From NCBI GenBank assembly GCA_029553475.1, contig JAKPKV010000020.1, positions 21,646 through 85,645 on the forward strand: DNA of 64,000 nucleotides, written 5' to 3'. Shown one piece after another: positions 18,335 through 27,282 of this stretch (positions are counted from its first letter, which is position 1; each line of letters opens with the position of its first letter). Under the pieces are notes generated by a model. The model saw nothing but the letters and a program-made list of their open reading frames with translations, did no database searches and was not told the origin of the DNA. This stretch comes from Armatimonadota bacterium (GTDB lineage: Bacteria > Armatimonadota > Hebobacteria > CAIYQO01). Both the position numbers and the translations under genes were made by a program.

Positions 18335-19642
18335 GTGGCTGTGTACACTCCCGAACATTCTGCACGCGTGATGCGCTGGTATGCGCCGGCCCGGTTGGGG
18401 TTATTTTACCACTGGGGGCAGTATACCGGGGGCGGCTGCTCGGCGCCGCCGGATTGGGGGGCGCCCTGGCATCAGCCGTTCGTGCATCCCACGGTGGAGG
18501 CATTCGAGGCGGCGGCGGCTGATCCGGACGGTATCGCGCGCAACATGGTGGACCTGGCGGTCTATGTGGGGGCGCGCTACATCATCTACACGGTGATGCA
18601 CCCGGACGACCACTACCTGCCGATGTACCCGAGCGCGGTAGACGGCTTTGTGGTGACGGTGACGAAGGATTACCTGGGGGCGTTCCTGCGCGAGTGCGCC
18701 CGGCAGGGAGTGCGGGCCATTCTCTATATCCCGGGCAGCCCGCAATACTGGCATTGCCAAGACGGCGACTGGCTGAAAGCGGGCTATCGCGACGCCGGCT
18801 ACCGCGTGCTGCTGCGCGGCGTGGTGGCGGAGCTGGCGGAGCGGTACGGCACGCTCATCAGCGGCTTCTGGTTCGATATCCACGACCGGGAGAGCGGGGC
18901 GTCGGAGTTGGCGCGGCGCCTGTTGCCGGACGCCATCATCACGGTGAACTGCGATACCGCTTTCGCGACGCCGGAGGTGGATTACGGCACCTCGGAGGTG
19001 ACCACGGGCCCGCTGGACCCGCCGTATAGCCGGCCCAGCGGGCTGCGGACAGTCAACCCGTGGGGGGCGATGCCGCCGAAGAAGGATTTCAACGAGGACA
19101 TCCCCACCTGCAACCAGTGGTGGCACGGATCGCCCTTCATCAGCGAGGAGCAGATGCTGGCCGGACCGTATGTGCAGGACCCGACCTTCCTGGTGAAGGA
19201 GATGGTCACCTCGCTGGGGCAGCGCGGGCAGTGGAATTACGCGCTGGGCATCGGGCCGACGATTGACGGCACGCCGCCGGCGATTTTTCGGCCGATGTTG
19301 GAAAACCTGCACCGCTTCATGGCGTGGGCGGGCACGGCGATCTATCGCACCACCGGCGGCGAGGGCGCGCCGCTGGAGCAGGGGTGGACAGGGGGCGACG
19401 GCTTCTTCTCCATCACCGCGTCGCTGGACGACCCCACCGTGCTCTATCTGCACGTGACCACCGCGCCGTCGGTGGATCACCTGGTGGTGCAGCACTACGG
19501 TCGCCCGGTGAAAGCTGTGACGGATGTGCGCACGGGGGCGGAGCACCCATTCCATTACGCCGGCTATCTGGTGATTGATAGCCTGGAGTGGGGGGACGTG
19601 GCGGAATACGGGGCGAAAGTCTTGCGGGTGGAATTGGCGTAA
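18335..19642 (+). CDS. GH29 alpha-L-fucosidase-like glycoside hydrolase
   Basis: About 435 residues. The N-terminus has the GH29 hallmark RWYAPARLGLFYHWGQYTGGG. The barrel strand YIIYTVMHPDDHYLPMY corresponds to the His-rich substrate pocket. GFWFDIHD carries the Asp expected to be the catalytic nucleophile. GH29 enzymes release alpha-L-fucose with retention. There is no signal peptide, so the enzyme is probably cytosolic. Several GTG starts are possible; 18335 is preferred because GGAAGCAGG precedes it, while GTG at 18314 is too close to the palindrome. The TAA stop lies within the terminal repeat of the next MITE. Together with the following dehydrogenase it forms a sugar module inside the ior region. 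Confidence 0.8.
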   Translation: MAVYTPEHSARVMRWYAPARLGLFYHWGQYTGGGCSAPPDWGAPWHQPFVHPTVEAFEAAAADPDGIARNMVDLAVYVGARYIIYTVMHPDDHYLPMYPSAVDGFVVTVTKDYLGAFLRECARQGVRAILYIPGSPQYWHCQDGDWLKAGYRDAGYRVLLRGVVAELAERYGTLISGFWFDIHDRESGASELARRLLPDAIITVNCDTAFATPEVDYGTSEVTTGPLDPPYSRPSGLRTVNPWGAMPPKKDFNEDIPTCNQWWHGSPFISEEQMLAGPYVQDPTFLVKEMVTSLGQRGQWNYALGIGPTIDGTPPAIFRPMLENLHRFMAWAGTAIYRTTGGEGAPLEQGWTGGDGFFSITASLDDPTVLYLHVTTAPSVDHLVVQHYGRPVKAVTDVRTGAEHPFHYAGYLVIDSLEWGDVAEYGAKVLRVELA

Positions 19643-19822
19643 GGGGGTTCACCCCCTCCCCACCCCCCCATATGCGTCACAATTAGGGTTCGCGTATCCT
19701 TCGTACTCGTGCTCATCGGAGCGCGGACATCCTGTCCGCACGTAGCTGATTTCGAGTACGAAACGAGCGCTGACGCGCTGATGACGCGTATGGGCCGGGG
19801 GGAGAGGTGAACCCCCTTACGC
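19637..19822. mobile_element. MITE with 17-bp perfect terminal inverted repeats containing a stop codon
   Basis: The sequence GCGTAAGGGGGTTCACC at 19637-19653 is repeated exactly in inverse at 19806-19822. Beyond it, imperfect similarity (CATATGCGTCA versus CATACGCGTCA) extends the arms to about 40 bp. The left arm contains the TAA of the fucosidase gene. The interior holds a small palindrome GCGGACATCCTGTCCGC and no gene. Confidence 0.75.
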
Positions 19823-19842
19823 GGAGATAAACGGAGGTTGTC

Positions 19843-21108
<1,266 letters not shown>

Positions 21109-21117
21109 TGGCGGCAG

Positions 21118-21184
21118 ATTCGCCCGCGGCCCCCCTCCCCGGCGTGGCGCATCGCCAGACCGACCACGGGAGCCGCGGGCGAAT
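21118..21184. repeat. inverted repeat after Gfo/Idh stop
   Basis: A 13-bp arm ATTCGCCCGCGGC (21118-21130) is matched by its exact complement at 21172-21184. It starts 9 nt after the stop codon at 21108 and lies before iorB. It could form a long hairpin or be a mini-element. Confidence 0.6.
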
Positions 21185-21241
21185 TTGGCAGGGGGAAGGA
21201 TTTTCCGACGGTAACGCTAATTAAGTAGAAGCGGATCGTGT

Positions 21242-21841
21242 ATGACACAGACCATGAACATACTCATCGTCGGCGTCGGCGGGCAGGGGATTGTGCTGGC
21301 CGGGGACGTGATCGGCATGGCGGCGCGGCTGGCGGGGCTGGAGGCGAAGGCGTCCGAGGTGCACGGCATGTCGCAGCGCGGCGGGAGCGTCGTCTCCGAG
21401 GTGCGCTTCGGGGAGACGGTCTACTCGCCGCTCATCCCGCCGCCGGGGGCGGACTACCTGCTGGCGTTCGAGACGCTGGAGGGCTTGCGCGGGCTGGAGC
21501 GGCTGCGCCCGGGCGGCGTGGCCATCGTGAACACCCAGCGCATCATTCCGTCGTCCGTCACCTACGGCACGGCGGTCTACCCGGCGGACGCCGAGGCGCA
21601 GATCGCCGCGCGCTGCCCGAACGCGGTGCTGCTGGATGCCATCGCCGTCGCCATTGCGCTGGGCACTCCGCGGGCGGTGAACAGCGTGCTGATGGGCGCG
21701 CTGGCCGGCCACGGGGTGCTGCCGACGGCCTGCTGGGAGCGGGCCATCCGGCACGTCGTGAAGCCGCGATTCGTGGAGTTGAACATCACCGCTTTCCGGC
21801 GGGGGCTGGAGCTGGCGCCCGCCGGCACGAGGAGGGCGTAA
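21242..21841 (+). CDS. iorB: indolepyruvate ferredoxin oxidoreductase, beta subunit
   Basis: 199 residues, the gamma/beta domain of 2-oxoacid:ferredoxin oxidoreductases. It begins [24 protein letters not shown] and contains [22 protein letters not shown], the family signature. It completes IorA into the active alpha-beta enzyme. Its stop is one base before the paaK start, whose ribosome site AGGAGG lies inside this gene, so the two are coupled. No clear promoter was identified in the 133 nt upstream. Confidence 0.92.
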   Translation: MTQTMNILIVGVGGQGIVLAGDVIGMAARLAGLEAKASEVHGMSQRGGSVVSEVRFGETVYSPLIPPPGADYLLAFETLEGLRGLERLRPGGVAIVNTQRIIPSSVTYGTAVYPADAEAQIAARCPNAVLLDAIAVAIALGTPRAVNSVLMGALAGHGVLPTACWERAIRHVVKPRFVELNITAFRRGLELAPAGTRRA

Positions 21842-21842
21842 C

Positions 21843-23162
21843 ATGCCGACGTCGTCGCTGGCCGCTACCATTTACAACCCGCTGTACGAGTGCATGCCGC
21901 GCGCGGAGCTGAGCGCGCTGCAGCTTCGGCGGCTGAAGGACGTGATTTCCCGCGCCTTCAACCACGTGCCGGCCTATCGCGAAAAATGCCGCGCGGCGGG
22001 GGTGACGCCGCTGGACCTGCGGGCGCTGGATGACCTGCGCCACTTCCCCTGCACGGTCAAAGGCGATTTCCGCGAGAACTATCCCTACGGCATGTTCGCC
22101 GTGCCGATGGAAGAGGTGGTGCGCATCCACGCCTCCAGCGGCACCACCGGCAAATCCACGGTGGTGGGCTATACGGCGAATGACGTGGCCACCTGGGCGG
22201 AGGTAATGGCGCGCACCATGGGCTGCGCGGGCATCACCCGCAAGGACGTGGTGCAGGTGTGCTACGGCTACGGCCTCTTCACCGGCGGCCTGGGCGTGCA
22301 CTACGGCGCCGAACGCATCGGCGCCACCGTCATCCCCATCTCCGGCGGCAACACCAGGCGCCAGGTGACGGTGATGGAAGATTTCGGCAGCACCGCGCTG
22401 GCCTCCACCCCCAGCTACGCGCTGCACATGGCGGAGGTGGCGCAGGAGATGGGCATCCTCGATGACCTGAAGCTGCGCGTGGGCATCTTCGGCGCCGAGC
22501 CGTGGTCGGAAGGGATGCGCGTTGATCTGGAGCGCAACCTGCACGTGACGGCGATTGACATCTACGGCATGTCCGAGCTCATCGGGCCGGGCGTCTCCAG
22601 CGAGTGCGAGTGCCAGTGCGGCCTGCACATGTTCGAGGATCACTTCTACCCGGAGATCATTGACCCGGACACCGGCGACGTGCTGCCGCCGGGCAGCCGC
22701 GGCGAGCTGGTGGTGACCACGCTGACGAAAGAGGCGCTGCCGGTGATCCGCTACCGCACGCGCGACATCTCCGCGCTCACCTACGAGACGTGCGAGTGCG
22801 GCCGCACCCTGGTGCGCATGGACCGCGTCACCGGGCGCTCCGACGACATGCTCATCATCCGCGGCGTCAACGTCTTCCCTTCGCAAATCGAAGAAGTGCT
22901 CACCGGCATCGAAGGCACCGCCCCGCACTATCAGCTTCACGTCCGCCGCGAAGGCACCCTCGACGAGCTGGAGCTGTGGGTAGAGGTGACCGAAGCGGTG
23001 CTGAAAGACGATATCCGCTCGCTGGAAACCCTCTCCCGCCGCATCATGGCCGATATCCACTCCATCCTCAGCCTCACCTGCCGCGTGAAACTGGTGGAAC
23101 CCAAGACCATCGAACGCAGCGAAGGCAAGGCGAAGCGGGTGATTGACCATCGGAAGCTGTAG
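21843..23162 (+). CDS. paaK: phenylacetate-CoA ligase family protein
   Basis: 439 residues of the adenylate-forming superfamily, PaaK branch. The signatures are [13 protein letters not shown] near the N-terminus, the P-loop [14 protein letters not shown] near residue 100, and [29 protein letters not shown] and the C-terminal [16 protein letters not shown] hinge follow. It forms aryl-acetyl-CoA from aryl-acetate, CoA and ATP, or runs in reverse to make ATP from the thioester that IorAB produces. The iorA-iorB-paaK set is common in anaerobes and archaea for aromatic amino acid turnover. A GGAGGGCG site precedes the ATG. Confidence 0.9.
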   Translation: MPTSSLAATIYNPLYECMPRAELSALQLRRLKDVISRAFNHVPAYREKCRAAGVTPLDLRALDDLRHFPCTVKGDFRENYPYGMFAVPMEEVVRIHASSGTTGKSTVVGYTANDVATWAEVMARTMGCAGITRKDVVQVCYGYGLFTGGLGVHYGAERIGATVIPISGGNTRRQVTVMEDFGSTALASTPSYALHMAEVAQEMGILDDLKLRVGIFGAEPWSEGMRVDLERNLHVTAIDIYGMSELIGPGVSSECECQCGLHMFEDHFYPEIIDPDTGDVLPPGSRGELVVTTLTKEALPVIRYRTRDISALTYETCECGRTLVRMDRVTGRSDDMLIIRGVNVFPSQIEEVLTGIEGTAPHYQLHVRREGTLDELELWVEVTEAVLKDDIRSLETLSRRIMADIHSILSLTCRVKLVEPKTIERSEGKAKRVIDHRKL

Positions 23163-23170
23163 TGGCAGAG

Positions 23171-23450
23171 TCCTATCGGCCTGAAAGGCCACCGGATGCG
23201 AAAACGCATCAGGCGCATAGGCCCGAAGGGCCGCCAGCCGTTAGCCACGGGTGAAACCCGTGGAACGGTTGTTGAAGAAGAACACCCAGCCCCAACGGGG
23301 CGGCAGCAGCAGTTGACGTCTGTCGCCCCGTTGGGGCTCATTGTTTTTATGCCACGCTCCCACGGGTTCCGCTGCGCTGCACCCGTGGCTAACGGCTTCG
23401 ACCCCTTCGGGGTGGGGATGGGCGCATTTCACGATAGGCGGACTCTCACC
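23171..23450. repeat. cluster of short GAAA-type palindromes
   Basis: The 349-nt gap 23163-23511 has no gene but at least seven short hairpins: GGCCTGAAAGGCC, GATGCGAAAACGCATC, GGCCCGAAGGGCC, CCACGGGTGAAACCCGTGG (23245-23263), GCCCCAACGGGGC, its inverse GCCCCGTTGGGGC, and ACCCCTTCGGGGT. The GTTAGCCACGGGT unit and its inverse ACCCGTGGCTAAC frame a larger dyad. This is a REP-cluster-like structure, probably transcribed and folded; its role is unknown. Confidence 0.7.
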
Positions 23451-23474
23451 TAACGGATGGATTGGCGCTTTCCC

Positions 23475-23504
23475 TTTACAACCCGTCCCCTTCTCCCTTA
23501 GACT
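23475..23504 (+). promoter_or_regulatory. promoter of methylase gene, probably leaderless
   Basis: TTTACA at 23475-23480, 18 nt, TAGACT at 23499-23504. The ATG is at 23512, 7 nt further, without room for a ribosome site. Confidence 0.6.
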
Positions 23505-23511
23505 GTGCGCG

Positions 23512-25083
23512 ATGAGCGACGACTATGACGCCAGCCTGACGATGGCGGAGCGCAAGCGGCACGGGGTGTTTTACACGCCGGGGCCGGTGGTGCGCTATCT
23601 GCTGCGGGCGACGGCGCCGGCGGGACCGGTGGCGGATTTGAGCTGCGGAGACGGGGCGTTTCTGGCGGAAGCGGCGGGGCTGGGGCTGCCGGTGATGGGC
23701 ATCGAGCAGGACGCTGCGGCGCTGGCGCGTGCGGAGGAACGATTATCCGTAATCATCCCCCCTCTCATCGGGGAGAGGGGGCAAGGGGGTGAGGGGGCGC
23801 GTTACCATCTCCATTGCGGCGACGGCCTCATCCCCGATCTGCCGTGGACGCCCGACGTGGTGCTCGGCAATCCGCCGTATCTGGAGGCGAAGAAGGCGGC
23901 GGCGGCGCTGAAGGCATGCTGCCGGCGGCTGTTCCCCGATATCGCGCGCGGCGGCTTCGATGTCTTCATCTGCTTTCTCAAGGCCGGGCTGGATGTGCTG
24001 CCCTCCGGCGGGCGGCTGGGGTACATCGTGCCGAACAAGGTGCTGGTGGCGGAGTACGCGCGGCCGCTGCGCGAGCTGCTGCTGCGCGAGACGACGATTC
24101 TGGAGGTGGTGGACGTCTCCGACCTGCCCACCTTCCGCGACGCCGCCGTCTACCCGGTGCTGCTGGTGCTGCGCAAGGCGCCGCCGCCGGCGGGGCACCG
24201 GGTGCGGGCCGGCCAAGTGACCGATCTCGCGCAACTGGAGACGGGCGATTTTCCCAGGGCGGAGATTCCGCAGGCACGCTGGGCGGCGACGGCGCGGAGC
24301 GTCTGCTGGCTGCCGCCCGTTGACCCCGTCGCGCGCGGGCTGGTGGACCGCCTCACCGCCGACCCGCGGGCCGTGCGCCTGGGCGCGCTGCTGGCGCTGC
24401 GCTGGGCCGTCTCCTTCCACCGCGCCGGGCTGCGCGACCGCTTCATCTTCCCGTCGCCGCGCGGGCGCTGCCCGCGCCCGCTCATCGGCGGCAAGCGCTA
24501 CCACGGCAACGCCGACGTGGCGCGCTACCGGCTGGCGTGGAGCGGCTGGTGGATTGACTACGATGAAGACCGCGCCCGCGCGGAGGGCAACGCGCTGCCG
24601 CCCGCCCGCCTCTTCGCCGGCCCCAAGCTACTCATCGCGCAGAACGCCCGCCGCATCGTCGCCACGCTGGACGCCTCGGACAGCGCGTGCAAGGATACCT
24701 TCCTCGTGGGACATCAGCGCGGCGACGCGCCGCTCGCCTACCTCCTCGCCCTCCTCAACAGCGCGCTGCTGAGCTACCTCTACGGCGTGCTCTTCAAAGC
24801 CACCCACGTGGGCGGCGGCTACCTGCACTACCTCGGCAGCTATTTGGAAAGCCTGCCCATCCGCCTGGCCGACCCCGCGCCGCTCGGCGCCCTCGCGGCG
24901 CGCCTGCTCGACCCCGACCTCCCCGGCGCCGACCGCCGCGCCCTCGACCGCGCGGTGGACGAGGCGGTGTTCGACCTATATGAGCTGACGCCGGCGGAGC
25001 GCGCGCTGGTGACGGCGGCGGTGCCCTACGCCTGGGGTGAGCCGGGGCAGCGGAGAGGGCGGTGGAAGGCGGAGGACTGGTGA
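23512..25083 (+). CDS. Eco57I/TaqI-type N6-adenine DNA methylase
   Basis: 523 residues. The N-terminus KRHGVFYTPGPVVRYLL and ADLSCGDGAFL form the SAM-binding part. VVLGNPPYLEAKK is the catalytic NPPY motif of amino-methyltransferases acting on adenine. GGRLGYIVPNKVLVAEYARPLREL is typical of Eco57I/TaqI-like enzymes. The C-terminal half resembles the TaqI-like target-recognition domain (LLNSALLSYLYGVLFKATHVGGGYLHYLGSYLESLPI). No endonuclease domain or neighbouring restriction gene is present, so it is a solitary methylase or one half of a lost system. Residues about 81-96 (IIPPLIGERGQGGEG) are encoded by a palindromic repeat inserted in frame. Confidence 0.85.
   Translation: MSDDYDASLTMAERKRHGVFYTPGPVVRYLLRATAPAGPVADLSCGDGAFLAEAAGLGLPVMGIEQDAAALARAEERLSVIIPPLIGERGQGGEGARYHLHCGDGLIPDLPWTPDVVLGNPPYLEAKKAAAALKACCRRLFPDIARGGFDVFICFLKAGLDVLPSGGRLGYIVPNKVLVAEYARPLRELLLRETTILEVVDVSDLPTFRDAAVYPVLLVLRKAPPPAGHRVRAGQVTDLAQLETGDFPRAEIPQARWAATARSVCWLPPVDPVARGLVDRLTADPRAVRLGALLALRWAVSFHRAGLRDRFIFPSPRGRCPRPLIGGKRYHGNADVARYRLAWSGWWIDYDEDRARAEGNALPPARLFAGPKLLIAQNARRIVATLDASDSACKDTFLVGHQRGDAPLAYLLALLNSALLSYLYGVLFKATHVGGGYLHYLGSYLESLPIRLADPAPLGALAARLLDPDLPGADRRALDRAVDEAVFDLYELTPAERALVTAAVPYAWGEPGQRRGRWKAEDW
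23757..23796. repeat. palindromic repeat inserted in frame in the methylase, copy 2
   Basis: Hairpin arms of 9 bp (23758-23766 and 23773-23781) followed by CAAGGGGGTGAGGGGG. It is the inverse of the intergenic unit at 18277-18312. The length kept the reading frame open; it lies between the SAM-binding motif and the NPPY motif, where a loop is expected. Confidence 0.75.
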
Positions 25084-25129
25084 AGGGGCATGGCGCAGAC
25101 CGGGGCCGCGGCGTTGCACTCCGCCTATA

Positions 25130-25225
25130 CTGGGGCCGCGGAATTGCATTCCGCACGAGTGACCTCACCCTGTCGTTGAACAAAGAGCGTGCAAACTCGT
25201 GCGGAGTACAACTCCGCGGCCCCAG
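25130..25225. repeat. 31-bp inverted repeat between convergent genes
   Basis: A 31-bp arm at 25130-25160 (CTGGGGCCGCGG start, GCACGAGT end) is matched in inverse at 25195-25225 with 28 of 31 positions. A third half-copy of the arm start lies at 25099-25123. It sits between the methylase and the minus-strand DUF547 gene, so it could serve as a two-way terminator or be a MITE. Confidence 0.7.
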
Positions 25226-25237
25226 TGTGCCCCTGGC

Positions 25238-26140
25238 TCACGCCGCCTCCTGCATCGTCTCCGTCGCGCGGGGGCTGGCGTTCAGCCGCCAATCGTAGGC
25301 GCGGTAGCGGAGGGGGTAGTTGTCGTCAATCACCACGGTGCGGCCGACGTCGGAGAGATAGGGGAGCATCATGGTGATGAGGTCGTTGGGCTGATCGGGC
25401 GCGGTGTCGCGCAGCCAGGTGGTGAAATCGTCGGCGAACCAGGTGAAGATGGGGCTCACCAGCAGGGCGCGGTTCATCACGTCCACGCGCACCTTCTCAT
25501 CATCGGTGAGGAAGCGGCGCATCTGGTCCCCCAACTGCTCCTCTAGCCGCTCCGGCAGGTAGGCTTCCCGGCGCAGGCGCGGGCCGCCACGGGCGGCGGG
25601 GGAGAGGGCGAAATGGGTGCGCGCGTCATGGAACACCGGGCGGATGACGCCGTGCTCGATCTCCTCCAGCGTCATCAGTGTGCCGCCCACGGGGAAGCGC
25701 AGCGCGTAGAAGACACGGCCCACCGGGCGCACCTGCAGGATGCTCGCCACCGGGTACGCGTCACACACCGCCAAAAGCGCCAATGCGTTGTAGGCGTTCA
25801 GCCAGTAGGCGAGCCGATCCGCGTCAGCGGGGAAGAAGGCGGGCGTGTTCTGCGGGCTGTACGCCTCAATCCACGCCACGAAGCGGTAGAGGCCCATCGG
25901 ATCGCGGCGCAGCGCCGCGTAATCCACCAGGCCGTCCTCATCCACGATGGCCCGCAGCACCGGCGAAAAATCCTCGTGCGGGAAGCGGGCGCCGGGCGGC
26001 AGCGGCTCCGGCGGCACGCGCGTGGGGGTATGCAGCACCCGCGGGCGCAGCTGCGCCGCCACCACCAGCGCCGTCGCCGCCCCCACGGCCGCCCCCGCCA
26101 CCGTCGCGCCGATGCGCGCCCAGGGAATCCGGTTACTCAT
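25238..26140 (-). CDS. DUF547 domain-containing protein with N-terminal membrane anchor
   Basis: 300 residues. Residues 8-32 are a single hydrophobic segment. The DUF547 domain follows: DYAALRRDPMGLYRFVAWIEAY, then DRLAYWLNAYNALALLAV (the family signature), LMTLEEIEHGVIRP, HFALSPAARGGPRL and ALLVSPIFTWFADDF. The family is widespread, and no reaction is firmly established for bacterial members. The gene ends near the inverted repeat at 25130-25225, towards the convergent methylase gene. Confidence 0.85.
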   Translation of the reverse strand: MSNRIPWARIGATVAGAAVGAATALVVAAQLRPRVLHTPTRVPPEPLPPGARFPHEDFSPVLRAIVDEDGLVDYAALRRDPMGLYRFVAWIEAYSPQNTPAFFPADADRLAYWLNAYNALALLAVCDAYPVASILQVRPVGRVFYALRFPVGGTLMTLEEIEHGVIRPVFHDARTHFALSPAARGGPRLRREAYLPERLEEQLGDQMRRFLTDDEKVRVDVMNRALLVSPIFTWFADDFTTWLRDTAPDQPNDLITMMLPYLSDVGRTVVIDDNYPLRYRAYDWRLNASPRATETMQEAA

Positions 26141-26213
26141 GTCGCACCTCCGTTACTCACGATATTCCCGGCGCGGGAGAGGCCGCGGGGTGGAAGTCGC
26201 GACAGGGGCGTTT

Positions 26214-26243
26214 TTGCGCGCTTCCCGCGCCGCCGTGTAGAAT
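26214..26243 (+). promoter_or_regulatory. promoter of ferredoxin-nitroreductase gene, probably leaderless
   Basis: TTGCGC at 26214-26219, 18 nt, TAGAAT at 26238-26243. The ATG is at 26250, 6 nt downstream. Confidence 0.6.
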
Positions 26244-26249
26244 GGGGCC

Positions 26250-27092
26250 ATGCGTATGACCATTGACCACATCCGCTGCACGCGCTGTCAGGCGTGCGTG
26301 GCCGCCTGCCCGGAACGGCTGATCGGCGCGGGGCCGGTGACGGACCCGGACCTGGCGACGTACTGCCTGCGCTGCGGGCATTGCCTGGCGGCGTGCCCGG
26401 CGGGGGCGATTGCCGTCGAAGGGGTGGGGGAGGCGCCGGCGGGCGCCGGCGTTTCGTCGGCAGCCCTGCTGGCGCTGCTGCGCGCGCGGCGCAGCGGACG
26501 GCAATACACGAATGAGCCGGTCGCGCGGGAGCATCTGCGGGCGCTGCTCGACGCGGCGGCGACGGCGCCCAGCGCGAAGAATTTTCGCGCGGTGAAGGTG
26601 TATGTCTATACCGACGCCGCGACGATTACGGCTCTCCGCGCGGCTACCGTCGCCTGCTACCGCCGCCTGCGCGGGCTGCTGCGGCTGCCCGGCCACCGGG
26701 TGCTCTACCGCCTGCTGGGCGTACCGGCGGCGCTGCATGAAAAGCTCGATCACGATGCCCGCTTCCTGACGGCGACGGACGGCGACCCGCTGCTGCACGG
26801 GGCGCGGACGCTGCTCGCGTTCACCGCCCCGCGCGGCTGGGCACAGGGTGTGGGCGATGCCTGGCTGGCCGCGCACAGCGCCGTCCTCTACGCGGAAACG
26901 ATCCCCCTCGCCACCTGCTACAACGGCTTCGTCGCCCAGGCGGCGGGTATGGATGGGCGCGTGCGTCGCGCGCTGGGCGTGCCGGCGCGCGAGACGACCG
27001 TGGCGGTGCTCACCCTCGGCTACCCGGCGGCACGTCCCCACCGCGCGCTGGTGCGGGAGGGATTGGCGGCAGCGTGGGATCTCGAGGGGTGA
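26250..27092 (+). CDS. ferredoxin-nitroreductase fusion protein
   Basis: 280 residues. The first 60 residues carry two 4Fe-4S motifs (CTRCQACVAACP and CLRCGHCLAACP). A linker and a nitroreductase-family FMN domain follow, starting RRSGRQYTNEPVAREHLRALL and AATAPSAKN, which bind FMN phosphate. The segment AHSAVLYAETIPLATCYNGFV and the end VAVLTLGYP complete the fold. The arrangement suggests a flavin reductase fed by low-potential electrons. The oxidised substrate is unknown. The second ATG (three codons in) could also be used, but the -10 placement favours 26250. Confidence 0.88.
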   Translation: MRMTIDHIRCTRCQACVAACPERLIGAGPVTDPDLATYCLRCGHCLAACPAGAIAVEGVGEAPAGAGVSSAALLALLRARRSGRQYTNEPVAREHLRALLDAAATAPSAKNFRAVKVYVYTDAATITALRAATVACYRRLRGLLRLPGHRVLYRLLGVPAALHEKLDHDARFLTATDGDPLLHGARTLLAFTAPRGWAQGVGDAWLAAHSAVLYAETIPLATCYNGFVAQAAGMDGRVRRALGVPARETTVAVLTLGYPAARPHRALVREGLAAAWDLEG

Positions 27093-27125
27093 CTCCGGGC
27101 GGGAGTACGGTGGCATCGGGACGGG

Positions 27126-27157
27126 CGTTCCCTCCGTACAACGTTCCCTCCGTACAA
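27126..27157 (+). repeat. 16-bp tandem duplication
   Basis: CGTTCCCTCCGTACAA occurs twice head to tail at 27126-27141 and 27142-27157. It is followed by GC-rich inverted segments up to the antiporter promoter. Confidence 0.7.
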
Positions 27158-27223
27158 ACGGCTCGCGGGGACGCTCGCCCGCCCATATGGCTCGCTGGGA
27201 CGCGTCCCCGCCCGGCATACGTC

Positions 27224-27253
27224 GTGACATTCCCCGGGGTTATCAGGTACAAT
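27224..27253 (+). promoter_or_regulatory. candidate promoter of the antiporter gene
   Basis: GTGACA at 27224-27229, 18 nt, TACAAT at 27248-27253, 29 nt before the ATG at 27283. Confidence 0.45.
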
Positions 27254-27282
27254 AGCGTTCCCACGCATGTGCGGGATACGCG

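Noticed and set aside
23171..23450. Possible CRISPR array
   Set aside because: The repeated units are palindromes of different sequence without regular spacing or spacers.
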